Of a stretch of DNA of 64,000 nucleotides, positions 32,225 through 42,676 are shown piece after piece (position 1 is the first letter of the stretch; the number at the start of each line of letters is the position of its first letter). Below the pieces are notes generated by a model. The model did no database searches and was not told the origin of the DNA. It saw only the letters and a program-made list of their open reading frames with translations. The position numbers and the translations under genes were made by a program. The DNA is from Symbiodinium natans (lineage: Eukaryota > Sar > Dinophyceae > Suessiales > Symbiodiniaceae), in NCBI GenBank assembly GCA_905221605.1, contig CAJNDS010002394.1:186001-250000 (forward strand). The letters are read 5' to 3'.

Positions 32225-34839
32225 GCTCCTTCTTAAAAGGTGCCGTACTAAAGGTGGTCGGAGAGTGTTGTGGAAACAGATAGTATGAAGATGCACATCA
32301 GTCGGACCCCTGAAGAGTTAGTGAGTTTAGGCTTTAGAGTTTAGGGTTTAGGGTTTCCCAAACCGTCCAAAATCCTCACTGAGCCCATAGCCCCTTCAAC
32401 GAGAGTGTTTGTTTGGGCGCTCCATGGTCAACCGCAGACAACGCCATGCTCCGAGCCGCCCCAAGTTAAACCCTAAACTTGGGATGTTCCCCCTTATACT
32501 AACCGTCCTTAATAGGGATTCTAATAGAGGGTACTTTAATTCCTATGACCTATGAAGGACTGTTAGTATAAGGGGAACATCTCAACCCTAAACCCTAACC
32601 ACCCGCCCTCCCAACAAAAACAACTACATAAAGACAAAAGTAAAATCAAATCAAGATCGCCACTTTAACTTCTAACCCTCAAGCCCTCCCGACTCTGCAA
32701 CCCCCCTGCAGCCATAATCCCTTAAAAGGCCATTTATAGGGTTTATGGGGATTATAAGGCCTACTAGCCCGTCCTGGTGCACAATGAAAGCCCTCGGCCC
32801 CAAATCTCTGATCCCTAAACCCCCCCGAAAAGCCTGAACCCCTAACTCAAAAGCCCGAAAATCCGAAACCCTCAAGTGAAAACCCTGAACCCTAGACCCC
32901 AAGCGCTCCCCAAACGCTAAACCCCAATTCCTAGACCCTAAACCCGAAGAAGCCCTAACCCTATAAGGCTGCGGGATCCTCGTTTTTTGGTCGGGATCCT
33001 GCTCTACGCCTCGGGCTTTGCAAGCCTGGTCTACCATGACTACCTGACGCTCGGGCTTGCGTGGGAGGGCTTCAGGGGGCTCAGGGTTTAGGGTTTAGGG
33101 CTAGGGCTTAGGGTTTAGGCTTTAGGCTTTAGGCTTTAGGCTTTAGGCTTTAGGCTTTAGGCTTTAGGGTTTAGAGTTTAGAGTTTAGGGTTTTTAGGGT
33201 TTAGGGTTTAGGGTTTCGGCCTTTTGAGATTCAGGGGCTTAGGAGTTAGGACTTAAGGGTATCCCCAAGGCCCTCGGGACATTTCTCCAGGGCTTTCAGA
33301 GACCCAGAACAGAAGGGTTTTCGAGCTTAAACAAAAATATTACCACACCTGTACTCAGCCAACAGTGAGCCTAAGTTCTAGCCCACGCTATATAGTAGGT
33401 CCCAGGGTAGATAGATTTAGGATTTGGGTTCAGACCCTCAAGCTTGGATCAGCCTAAACCCTACGCCCTAAACCCATACGTGAACTAAACCCTTAACCCT
33501 AAACCCTAAACCCTAAACCCTAAACCCTAAACCCTAAACCCTACACCCTACACCCTAAACCCTAAACCCTAAACCCTAAACCCTAAACCCTAAAACCCTA
33601 AAACCCTATAACCCTATAAACCCTAAACCCTAAACCCAAGGATGCGCGAGCTGCGGTCCACTCCGGGTCCGCGCTACCGCATCCCCCACGGGGGCCTTTT
33701 CGAGTATGCGACCCAAGCGCTGCATCGCAGCTGAAGCGGGGTTCAGGGTTTAGGGTTTAGGGTTTAGTGTTTGGAGTTGGGGTTTAGGGTCCAGAGTTTA
33801 GGTTTCAGGTTTGGAGTTTAATTCAGGCTTACCCTAGTAGTTATCATGGACGCTGATGGTGGTTGTAACTGGGACTTTGACTGGGGAGCAGAAGCTAGTC
33901 ATAAGCCGCTCATGAGTATAGGGTTTATAGGGTTTAGGGTTTAGGGTTTAGGGTTTAGGGTTTAGGGTGCTGCATTTGAAAGCGCTGCACACAAACAATT
34001 TATAGTTTGGGGTTGCCTTGACACCTCAAGCCCCTCAGCTCTCCGACTTCTGGTGATGCGGAAACATGTTTTCTTTATGGGTAGTTACAGCTAGATTCAG
34101 TGGAGGGGTTTTCTTCGGGCCTCTAAATCCGAAACCCTAAACCCTAAACCCAAAAGCCTAGGCACTACAGCATGTCTCGGAGGTATAGCCTAATAAACCC
34201 TAAACCCTAAACCCCAAACCCTAAACCCTAAACCCTAAACCCTAAATCCTGCATGTCTCGGAGGTATTTCTGTGAGCTATGGACGTGGCTCGGCTTCTTT
34301 CTCATCAGTTGGGGCCCCAATGGCCTGTTCATCCTCTGCGTCTCTCTGGCCAACCTGGTCGCCTGCTGGCAGTTCGAATTTGTAAATAAGGGTTTATGGG
34401 TTTAGGGTTAAGGGTTTACAAGGGCTTAGGGATGTTTAAGGTTTAAGGTTTAGGGTATTGAGGGCCTTCGTAGTTTAGGATTCGGGGTTTGGGCATTCGC
34501 CATCCCACCCGCCACATCTGAGCAATCATTTCGGCAGCTTCAGTCGCATGACACCATGGCGCGTGTGATTGCGTGCCAGCCCCCGACCCAATGACCTGAG
34601 ACCCGAGAGGGCGCCGGCAAGACTTGAATAGGATTATTGGTTTTTGTTTGGGTTACTGGGGTTGTTGGGGCCATTTGGGGTTGTTGGGGTTGTTGGGTAT
34701 GAGGCGTTGTTGTTGGGGCCTCGCATTTAATTGCTGCCAGGTCCCTCGATCCGTGGCCACGCATCACTGGTACCTCCAACATTTCGGCAGCGAGTACAGC
34801 CAATTGGGCCGCAGCTACCTGGTACCCTTTGTTTGGTGA
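28855..34839 (+). CDS. Steroid 5-alpha-reductase / polyprenol-reductase family protein
   Basis: Family knowledge: these NADPH-dependent ER membrane enzymes reduce enone or polyprenol double bonds. Exons and motifs, in family order: 28855-28928 (TAYGKF, then PPQVGWW); 29426-29529 (LMELP, long hydrophobic run); 30439-30509 (MHYTYRGWIYP, the HY-R-IYP signature); 31526-31622; 31855-31935 (GYLNARW, the NGYLQ region); 31960-32005; 32112-32175 (SWADPENL); 32406-32464; 33641-33718 (YRIPHGGLFEYAT, the NADPH-site signature); 34264-34381 (YFCELWTWLGFFLISWGPNG); 34741-34839 (HHWYLQHFGSEY ... LVPFVW-TGA). Phases agree at every junction of this set when two or more GC-AG introns are allowed. The N-terminal helices before 28855 are not assigned. 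The segment between 31855 and 32112 is longer than usual for the family. The C-terminus ends at the family's usual point. Substrate cannot be read from sequence. Confidence 0.88.
31411..31522. repeat. Family A foldback abutting a 3' splice site
   Basis: It runs from AGGACCAGGAGCAGGCCC to CTAGGTTACTCCCGGGTCC. The inferred acceptor AG of the reductase exon at 31526 is the next dinucleotide, so the element's end forms the 3' splice region. Confidence 0.75.
32190..32225 (+). repeat. T(14)G(22) homopolymer junction
   Basis: A run of T passes directly into a run of G 14 bases after the donor of the reductase exon ending at 32175. It is one of about eleven such tracts in the window. Confidence 0.95.
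32478..32586 (+). repeat. Family B MITE, copy 2
   Basis: Left end GGGATGTTCCCCCTTATACT and right end AAGGGGAACATCTC share the terminal repeats of 12485 and 54861, with a divergent loop. It starts about 13 bp into an intron of the reductase gene. Confidence 0.9.
33118..33168 (+). repeat. Homogeneous variant block, TTTAGGC
   Basis: About seven tandem units of the heptamer TTTAGGC, a single-base telomere variant, are flanked by normal units. Confidence 0.9.
33490..33640 (-). repeat. CCCTAAA array before the YRIPHGGLFEYAT exon
   Basis: Some twenty units, including CCCTAAAA variants, end 2 bp before the AAG acceptor of the reductase exon at 33641. Confidence 0.9.
34170..34267 (-). mobile_element. 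CCCTAAA array bounded by a 17-bp direct repeat
   Basis: GCATGTCTCGGAGGTAT occurs at 34170-34186 and exactly again at 34251-34267. The 64 bp between are almost entirely CCCTAAA units. The second copy holds the acceptor of the reductase exon starting at 34264, and an alternative acceptor (TACAG) precedes the first. This looks like a target-site duplication around an inserted telomeric tract. Break repair with microduplication would look the same. Confidence 0.75.
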
Positions 34840-35027
34840 TGCTGAGTGGCCGCGCGCACATTGGACATGTGCTGTGTGGATTGAACATGTCTTGAAGCTC
34901 TGAGTTTTATGCCATCTGAAGCTGAATCCGCAAGTCCTAAGCCGCACAGATGGGTTTAGGGTTTTTAGTGTTTGGTTTAGGGTTTAGAGTTTAGGGTTTC
35001 GGTTTAAGAGTTTCCGGCAAGGTTCAG

Positions 35028-36240
35028 GTCTGGGGCAAAGGAAGCAAGAGCCAGAGGAATCGATTCGTCCAGAAAAAGAAGCCGTGCGAGTCTCTTTGGC
35101 TGAGGGCGCAGGGTCTTATCCTAAACCCTAAGCCCTGCCTAAACCGCCAAAGTATGAAACATATTGACCCTTTTTATGGGTTTTGGGCTATTGTTTTTTT
35201 AAACATACTTTGGGGGGTGCCCGGTAAGTCCTAAACCTTAAACCCTCCCAAGGCCGAAATTCCAAGCGCCCAAAAAAATCATGCTGCAATTCCCTACCCA
35301 GACCATATTCTTTTTCGTACCAGGCTCTACAAGGAGGCCCCCTTACTCTTCTAACTGTAGTTAAGGGACTTATAACCTAATTTAGGATCCTTATAACCCA
35401 ATTTAGGGCTCTTGTAAGTCTACTTATAACTAGGGGGCCCCACCTTGTATGCTTCGTATTGCATCATGTGCACAATGAAAGGGGACTAGTGCTGGGGTCG
35501 GGGGGGAATCTAGGTACATCATAATCTCTGCACCTAGAGCACATCTGTCCGAGATTGGGGTTTATGGTTTCAGGTCCGGCAGGGTTTGGGGATCCATCTT
35601 TGTAAGTAGTGGGTCGACTCTGTCTTTCGGAGGGCGGGGGGGGGGGGGGGAGTAGCCCGCGATGTGTCAAGCGTGTGCAGTACAAAAGGTTTGGCATTGC
35701 TGGAACCACTCCTGATTTCTTTGTCATCACAACAACTAGAACACACCGGGCTTGGGATTTTGGGTTCAGGGTTTAGGGTCTGGGAATAAACTTTGAGAGA
35801 CTTAAGCATTCTTGGAGGTTAGGGCTCTTTGGCTCAGTGGATAGTGGGGGGGGGGGGTTGGTTTTTTCAAGGTTTTTGACCCCTAAACCCTACACCCTAA
35901 ACCCTAAACCCTAAACCCTATAAACCTCTAAAACCCAAACCCCAAACCCCAGCCAGGCAAAGACCTGCCAATCGACGACCTGGCATCCACTGACGCAGCG
36001 TCGAGCGGCTCCGTAACGACGGCCCTTCCCTCGGCTTCGGGGTCCGAGTCTCCGGTAGGGTTTAGGGTTTAGGGTTTAGGGTTTAGGGTTTAGGGTTTAG
36101 GGTTTAGGGTTTAGGGTTTAGGGTTTAGGTTTAGGGTTTAGGGTTTAGGGTTTAGGGTTTAGGGTTTAGGGTTTGTTGTGTGTGTGTGTGGGCAGGACCT
36201 CACCAACCAGGTTGGAACCAACCGCAAGCGGAGGGCTTGA
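35028..36240 (+). CDS. Unidentified gene, 3' part, ending at 36240
   Basis: The product is not recognised. Exon candidates are 35028 to about 35095 (QRKQEPEESIRPEKEAVR, strongly charged), 35957-36054 (DLPIDDLASTDAASSGSVTT, Ser/Thr/Ala-rich, donor GTAGGGTTTAGGG) and 36196-36240 (DLTNQVGTNRKRRA then TGA). The last two join in phase 0. The acceptor of the last exon follows a TG repeat. Low complexity and charge suggest a disordered tail. A family C element (35327-35450) and a family F element (35150-35225) lie in the intron. Confidence 0.5.
35327..35450 (+). repeat. Family C foldback element, copy 2
   Basis: It has ACTTATAACTAGGGGGCCCC near its right end and the shared interior of the family, on the same strand as copies 1 and 3. 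Confidence 0.9.
36060..36175 (+). repeat. TTTAGGG array at an intron 5' end
   Basis: Sixteen or so TTTAGGG units follow the donor at 36055 almost immediately, with one TTTAGG slip in the middle. Confidence 0.95.
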
Positions 36241-36393
36241 TCTGCCCCCACCCGAAGCCCCAAGTTATTTTCAACTTCCAAACCCCAAACCCTAAACCCC
36301 GAACCCTAAACCCTAAACCCTAAACCCGGAACCCTAAACCCTAAACCCCAAAACCCTAAACCCCCGCCCCTCCCCCAAAAGCCTTCAGTCCAG

Positions 36394-37788
36394 TGAATTC
36401 CCTGGTCGCCACACTGAGGGCTTCAGCCCTAGAAGCACCACAAGCCCTGTAAGCTCTAAGGGTAGTTTGTCTAGGGTTTAGGGTTTAGGGTTTAGGCAGG
36501 GCTTAGGGCTTAGGGGTTAGGGCTGAGGGCTGAGGGCTTAGGGCTTAGGGCTTAGGATGGACGCTTAGTATGGTCCCTTACCTCCTTTCAAGGTTTTGAC
36601 GTAAGGGCTCTTAAGTTGTATAGAGTATATAAGGGGTATATAAGGGGTACCCCTTTAAGGGCCCGTACTAAGGGACCGTGTAACTACCCCTAAATAAGCC
36701 CCAAAAAGCCTGTAAAGCAAACCCCCTAAAGCGCGCCAAGCCCATAAACCTCAAAAAGCCGATTCTCATGGGGGTTGAGTAATAACTTGGGGCTTCGGGT
36801 GGGAGCAGATCCCTAGACCCCAGACCCGAAGCCCTAAACCCGAAACCCTTGCGATGCCACTGCCCGAGGGCCACTCCTCGCCTATCGAGCCGCCGCCTTG
36901 GATATGGTGGGCTTGGAGTAACCCAGAGTAGGAGCAAATGAGCCTTTTCCCTTAAACCCTGAACCCTAAACCCCTCAAATACCCGGTACTAGCCATGCAC
37001 CCAAGTAAGGTTATGTGGACCCTCGACCCTAAACCCAACACCCTGTTTCGCGTTCGTTTGGTCCCCAAGGTGTGTTCCCTTTCATCTTTAGGGTTTAGGG
37101 TTCAGGGTTTAGGGTTTATGGTTCAGGGTTTAGGGTTCAGGGTTTAGGGTTCAGGGTTTAGGGTTTAGGGTTCAGGGTGTAGGGTTCATAGGGGTTTTCA
37201 ATTTGCATTCTTGTTGGGTTAGGTTTCTTTATTCGGGCATCCTGGAATTTTCCTCGGCCGCTCTGAAACCCTGAGGCTTTAGGGGTTTCGGGTTTCATTG
37301 TTTAGGGTTTCATTGTTTAGGGTTTAGGGTTTAGGGTTTAGGGAAAGTTAAGGCATTGACGCGCGTTGCGCGTCGTACTTTTAGAAGTCAAGCAAGCCTC
37401 GACCCCTCAAAGCCCAAAGCCGAAACCCTAAAATCCTAAAACTCCCAAGGCCTAAGCCCAAACCTAAAGGTTTTCTGAGGAATGAAGGGTTTAGTTTCTG
37501 ATGACAAGGATTCCAAAGCCTCCTTGAGGCTGAGAACCGTAAAGCCGGAAACCCCAAACGGGTTTAGGGTTTAGGGTTTACAGGTTTAGGGTTTAGGGTT
37601 TAGGGTTCAGGGTTTAGGGTTTAGGGTAACAGAACCCTTCACAGACAGCTGTATGTTTGCCAACCTCTGAAATACGACTAGGACCCAGAATCGTTTCGTG
37701 TTTTTCTCTTGTTGTTTGAAGTTTAGGCATTCTCATGGAAGGGGCTGAGCTGTGGAAGCTGATGAGACGAAAAAGTGGGCTCCCTTGA
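36394..37788 (+). CDS. Unassigned exons, possibly one small gene
   Basis: Exon candidates are 36394-36448 (NSLVATLRASALEAPQA, donor GTAAGC), 36854 to about 36907 (begins ATG: MPLPEGHSSPIEPPPWIW, donor GTGGGC) and 37727-37788 (MEGAELWKLMRRKSGLP then TGA, behind a good pyrimidine tract). Whether they belong together is unknown. A family D foldback (36561-36690) separates the first two. No family recognised. Confidence 0.3.
36561..36690. repeat. Family D foldback, copy 2
   Basis: It runs from TTAGTATGGTCCCTTACCTCC to AAGGGCCCGTACTAAGGGACC. The ends are inverted complements (TAGTATGGTCCCTTA against TACTAAGGGACCGTG region), and the interior repeats GTATATAAGGGG. Confidence 0.8.
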
Positions 37789-38169
37789 CTCAACTACTTG
37801 CGAACCGCGTATACGCAGATGCGAAACACTATGAAGCCCGAAGCCCGAAACCCCAAGCCCTAAACCCTTAGACCTAAGCCCTAAACCCTAGACCGTAAAC
37901 CCTGAACCCTAAACCCTAGCCCTAAACCCTAAACCCAAACCCTAGACCCTAAACTCTAAACCATCAGAGGCCGGTTTCAAACCGCGCGGTCACCATCAAT
38001 GATCTTGGCTCGGGCACTCAGCAGCCCCTCAGCCCTAAAACCCCAAACCCCAAACCCTAAACCCCAAACCCTAACCCTAAACCCTAAACCCTACCCCTAA
38101 ACCCTAAACCCCAAACGCAAAGCCTAAACCCTCAAACCCTAAACCCTGAACCCAGAGCCTCGTTTTCAG

Positions 38170-38487
38170 GGGCTGGCGGTGGCTTCTGCGTGGCTTTCAG
38201 CAGGTTGTATTTGACTGGTACCGCCCGAAATACCAGGGTGTTTCCCCAAAGCTTCCAACGCCTACTTGATTGTAGGCTGTCAATATAGCTATAGAGTCTT
38301 GTAAGTTTGTTTGGCAACCTGCAAGAGAACAAGGTTTTTGAGTGCCTATAAGGCAGTTGTTTGTAGGGCTTAACGGCGCGATGACATGGCTGACGCCTGT
38401 GTTCCGTCCATGTGCCTTTGTGTGCTAGATTTCCTATACAGCCTTCGTGCCGTGCACAAGGTCTTTCCAGAAGTCGTCACGCTATAG
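38170..38487 (+). CDS. Two adjacent coding-like exons
   Basis: 38170-38269 follows TTTTCAG and reads GWRWLLRGFQQVVFDWYRPK before TGA, so it may be a terminal exon. 38386-38487 begins ATG (MADACVPSMCLCVLDFLYSL) and has either a donor at 38461 (AAG|GTCTTT) or a stop at 38485-38487. This would put a gene end and a gene start 120 bp apart. No family recognised. Confidence 0.4.
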
Positions 38488-38642
38488 GCTGGTGTCCGGC
38501 AGATGAACTCTCTAAGCTGCCCTGAGCAGTCTAGAAGCTACTCTGAACGCTCTGGCCGAATCCCTCGACCCTAAACCCTAACCCCCTAAGCCCTCTGAAA
38601 CCCTCCCCAAACACTCCGAGGCTATTGTCCACTGATCTTCCT

Positions 38643-38720
38643 GGGTTTAGGGTTTAGGGTTTAGGGTTTAGGGTTTAGGGTTTAGGGTTTAGGGTTTAGG
38701 GTTTAGGGTTTAGGGTTTAG
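38643..38720 (+). repeat. TTTAGGG array
   Basis: Eleven tandem TTTAGGG units. A second array of similar length follows at about 38838-38905, with a short unique spacer between. Confidence 0.95.
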
Positions 38721-38911
38721 GGTCCATGTACCTAAACAGGCAGTACTTGGGTCCTAAGGTACCTCCTAGGTAGGGACTTTGGGGCTCAAATAGAGAATCA
38801 TGGGGTGCATGAAGCCTTAGGGCTTAGGGTATGGGGTGTAGGGTTTAGGGTTTAGGGTTTAGGGTTTAGGGTTTAGGGTTTAGGGTTTAGGGTTTAGGGT
38901 TTAGGGGTGAG

Positions 38912-39197
38912 GCCATGATGCGGAAGCTTGAACGTCTTAGCCTCAAGATGAGGTTTTTTGTCCACAAGCTACAGGGGGGGGGTCTGTAGACACCTCATCC
39001 TTCCCCAAATGGGTTTAGAGTTCAAGGTTTAGGGTTTAGGGTTTAGGGTTTAGGGTATTTAGGGTCCAAACCTTGATTTCTCAACCCGAAGACCTGAGAC
39101 CCTGGACCCTGAACCCAAAGCCCTAACCAAACTCTAAGCCCTGTTCTCCGCCAAAGCCCCTCCGCCCCCAACGCCCCCCACCCCCCTCCTCCCTCCA

Positions 39198-39228
<31 letters not shown>

Positions 39229-40248
39229 AAAAAGCCAAGAAATAAACATAACAAACAAATGAAACCTGAACTGACGAGTTCTTAGTAGAGAGGCGGGAAT
39301 GAGGTACCTCACATCCCCGCTAAACTTACCCCAAACCCTTTACCCCTGTGTAATTTTGTTTGGTGAGGGATGATGGGTCGCGACTTGCTCAACTCCCTAC
39401 TACTAGGACCGGGAGTAGGCCCTGTTTCCCTTTTTTAGGGTTGGGGTTCCCTTATAATCCTCTTAAACCAAAAAGGGTACCCTTTTTCCTCCTAGGTTAC
39501 TCCCAATCCTACAAGCCAGTAGGCAAAGTGCGCGAGAAATAAACTGAGGCCTTGGTTTTGGACTTACACCGCCGGGCGCCCTGAGCAGATGTCTTGTGAT
39601 TTTCGCTGCAGGCCTGCGTAGGGTATAGGGTTTAGGGTTTAGGCTTTAGGGTTTAGGGTTTAGGGTTTAGGGTTTAGGGTTTAGGGTTTAGGGTTTAGGG
39701 CTTAGGTTTCGGGTTTCGGGTTTAGGGCTTAGGGGCGTCTAGGGGTTGCCTAGGCATCGAAGCTCGATTCAACGGCCTTTTGGGGGGCTTGGAAACGAGG
39801 CTCTCTGAGACCTGGGGTTTGGTTCCGAACATGCGAAAACTTAAGCCTCAGTCCTTAAGCCCTAAACCCGAAAGCCTAAACCCTAATTTTACTACACCCT
39901 AAGCCCTAAACCCTAAACTCTAAACCCTCAACCCCAAACCCTAAACCCTAAATCATAAACCCTAAACCCTAGACCCTAAACCCTAAACCCGAACCCTGTT
40001 TCAACACCCCTCCAGTGCTTACCTGTGGAGTAGCTGTGCTCCTGGGCGTGCTCAGAGCCTGTTTCGGCTGTTTAGGGTTTAGAAGTCTGGGTTTAGGGTT
40101 TAGGGTTTAGGGTTTAGGGTTTACGGATTTCAGGGTTTAGGGTTTAGGGGTTTCGGCTTTTGGGGAGTTCTACATGGAAGAGGAGGTCCTGCGCACAGGA
40201 GGAGGACCGGCAGCGCATGCGCAGAGCCCCCGGAACCGGCTCGTGTGA
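38912..40248 (+). CDS. Unidentified gene, 3' exons
   Basis: Exon candidates are 38912-38981 (MMRKLERLSLKMRFFVHKLQ), 39549-39617 (PWFWTYTAGRPEQMSCDF, donor GTAGGG), 39754-39816 (EARFNGLLGGLETRLSETW), 40016-40069 (LTCGVAVLLGVLRACFG, a likely membrane helix, donor GTTTAGGG) and a possible last exon 40168-40248 ending TGA. Phase is consistent from 39754 to 40016 but not into the last exon. No family recognised. Confidence 0.4.
39198..39233 (-). repeat. C(n)A(n) homopolymer junction
   Basis: About 21 C followed directly by about 15 A, which is T(n)G(n) on the - strand. Confidence 0.95.
39405..39515. repeat. Family A foldback, copy
   Basis: GGACCGGGAGTAGGCCC at the left and CTAGGTTACTCCC at the right, with the shared centre GGGTTGGGGTTCCCTTATAA. 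It is a close relative of 31411-31522. Confidence 0.85.
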
Positions 40249-40263
40249 CAGCGGCCAAGCCGC

Positions 40264-40387
40264 GGCCAAGCCAGCCAGGACTGCCCCTAAACCCTAAACC
40301 CTAAACCCTAAACCCTAAACCCTGAACCCTGAACCCTGAACCCTGAACCCTGAACCCTGAACCCTGAACCCTGAACCCTAAACCCTA
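40264..40387 (-). repeat. CCCTAAA array with a CCCTGAA block
   Basis: CCCTAAA units pass into about eight consecutive CCCTGAA units and back, which is another homogeneous variant block. Confidence 0.95.
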
Positions 40388-40409
40388 CCATCGGAATCGT
40401 GGGGCAGCC

Positions 40410-41189
40410 ATGGCGGACACTTCTTGCAGAAAGGTGGAGTTACGTTTTGAGGGTCCCCGAGTTAGGGCCCAGGTAAAGGGCGCTGTACATCCTGCATAGG
40501 GGTCTCAGACCCTAAAATAAAAGCTTTAGAAGCCTACTTCCCTAAACACCTGAACTCCTAGCCAAGCTCCAAAACGCATCCCTAAGCCCGAAGACCATGA
40601 CCCCAGGCTCAAAAGCCCAACCGTCTCCACGTATTCAAAGCCCAGGTCCTGCGGGGGCGGTGGGGTAGCGTGGCTTCCGCCGGGCTCCTTAGTTTTTGGT
40701 CACCCAAACCCGCCCCAGAACCTAAAACCCCAAACCCTAAACTCCTATAAACCCCAAACATTAAGCTCCATGCCGTCGAGTTGGCGTTTAAAGAGGTCGA
40801 ATGAGTCTGAAAAGCTCTTAGCACGTGTTTAAGGTTTATAGGCTTTTGGGTTTGGGGTTTAGGGCTGGCTTACCTGAAGGCTCCAATGTAGTTCCTTTTT
40901 GGAGATTGTAGTATACTACCCCAAAAAGGTGCTGCATAGGAGCCTTTAGGTAGAGCATTTGGAGGTTTTTTCGGTCGGTTTAGGGTTTTGGGGGTGTAGG
41001 GCCCGCGGAAAGCCATCTCCAAGAAAGTGCTTGGCCTGACAGCTTCTTGTGGGTTTAGGGCTTAGGGTTTAGGGTTTAGGGTTTAGGGTTTAGGGTTTAG
41101 GGTTTAGGGTTTAGGGTTTAGGGTTACCTGACAGACCCCTGCATCGCACCGATGATGGAAAGGACACCCCCGCCAGCCATAAACCCTAA
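40410..41189 (+). CDS. Small four-exon gene, phase-consistent (66 aa)
   Basis: Exons are 40410-40472 (starts ATG, MADTSCRKVELRFEGP, donor CAG|GTAAAG), 40766-40795 (LHAVELAFKE), 41000-41052 (KAISKKVLGLTASCG, donor GTTTAGGG) and 41135-41189 (HRTDDGKDTPASHKP then TAA). Total length is 201 nt, divisible by three, and all three junctions agree in phase. ATG lies 2 bp after GGGGCAG, a possible spliced-leader acceptor. The stop codon TAA is formed by a CCCTAA telomeric unit (41184-41189), so the C-terminus is set by the repeat. The product is small, basic and soluble, with no recognised domain. A foldback (40872-40950) sits in the second intron. Confidence 0.6.
40872..40950. repeat. Inverted-repeat element
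   Basis: CCTGAAGGCTCC and CCTTTTTGG on the left are answered by CCAAAAAGG and GGAGCCTTTAGG on the right around a short centre. It lies in an intron of the small gene at 40410. Confidence 0.85.
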
Positions 41190-41548
41190 GCCCAAAACCC
41201 AAGTGCCCTAAACCTTCAACCCGAAACCCAAGTGCCCTAAACCTTCAACCCGAAACCCTAAACCTTGGGCAGAGGATCTAGCGAAGTTTTCTGGGGTTTT
41301 CTGCGGTTTTCTGCAGTTTTCCAGGGTTTCTTGGGGTTTCTGGGGTTCTGGGGGGGGAGTGGGGGGGGGAGGGGGGGAGGGGGTTGGGGCTCTTGGGGTA
41401 CAGGTTGTGGGAGGTTGTATCTCTTTGCGGAGGCAGCTTTCCGTTTCCAAGTCTCGGCGAGAGTGCACCCAACAGTCCACCGCCCCCCAAAACCTAAACC
41501 TCAGCACCCAAAAAAAGAAGCATGGCCCAGCAAGCCTCATAGAGCCTC

Positions 41549-41640
41549 TCCACCCCTGTCCTGGTAGAAGTTCAATAGCTCCTTAATCCAACTAAGGGCA
41601 CCCCTGTCCTGGTAGAAGTTCAATAGCTCCTTAATCCAAA
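41549..41640 (+). repeat. 40-bp tandem direct repeat
   Basis: CACCCCTGTCCTGGTAGAAG and the following 20 bases occur twice, about 51 bp apart, with no change. Confidence 0.9.
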
Positions 41641-41642
41641 TC

Positions 41643-41855
41643 TAAGGGTAGTTTCACGGGCCCCTAGTATTGTCCCTTACCTTCTTGAAAGGGTTGTGAG
41701 GTATGGGCCCTTTGGATTTATAGGGTTTAAAGGTGGTATGGAATCTGAGGGTAATCGGTATGTACGGAGTCCCCTTATAAGGGCCCATACTGAGGGACTC
41801 CTAAGATATGAGTAAGGGCCCATATTCAGGGACCACGTAACTACCCTAAGACCAA
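41643..41855. repeat. Family D foldback, extended copy
   Basis: GGTAGTTTCACGGGCCCCTA at the left is answered by GGGACCACGTAACTACCC at the right. The interior duplicates the GGGCCCATACT.AGGGAC motif, so it may be two nested copies. Confidence 0.75.
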
Positions 41856-42006
41856 AGCCCTGTCCATTATAGGGTTCTTAAGGGAGCGAGTTCAAGGGCG
41901 GGTATGTAACCCAAGGTTCCCTAGTACTCCCGAAAGTACCTACACCCCCATGAACCTCCCCCCCCTTCAGAACCCTACAAAGTCCAGCATAAGCTGGAAC
42001 CCTCAG

Positions 42007-42262
42007 CCACCCGAGCGCCCAATATGCTTGGCTTGAGGCAAAATCCCTGGCACCAGACCTGGTCTGAGCCCCATCGGTTCGAACGTCGGAAACCCTGGGC
42101 CTAGGCCCTGAACCCCAAGACCCTCACTCCTAAACCCGAAGCCCTAAACCCAAACCCTGAACCCGTTTGATTCCTCTTTGGCTGGTGAGAGTCAGAGTTC
42201 GGTCCTGCACACCTATAAACACCAAAACCTACCCCAAACCCTAAACCGTAAGCTCTAAGGAA

Positions 42263-42293
<31 letters not shown>

Positions 42294-42563
42294 CAGGGAG
42301 AGAGGGGAAGAGAGAGATAGGGCGAGAGAGAGAGAGAGAGAGAAGTAGTGAACGGACCACGTGGCGGGTCTTGGTGGGTAAAGGACTTAGAACTCGAAAA
42401 AGAGTCTTGGACAGTCAATAGTGCCCTGTGTCTGAAGTTGAGACTGATTCTGATTTCGGAAACCATGCAGGGCTTAGGGTTTGAAGATTACGTTGGAGGT
42501 CTTAGCGTTAAGGTCTGTTCTATGCCGTGCTGGCATGCAATACGGGCCGATCTAGACCTCTAA
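42007..42563 (+). CDS. Last two exons of an unidentified gene
   Basis: 42007-42061 (HPSAQYAWLEAKSLAPDL, donor GTCTGA) joins in phase 0 to 42513-42563 (CSMPCWHAIRADLDL then TAA). A (GA)n tract (42269-42342) lies in the intron. Upstream exons are not assigned. Confidence 0.4.
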
Positions 42564-42572
42564 GCCTGGGTT

Positions 42573-42645
42573 TTGGAGTAGTCGACGTACTTTAATACTT
42601 GTTTTGGTTCTGGGTTCCTAGTATAGCCACTTATACCTAAACGTA

Positions 42646-42676
<31 letters not shown>

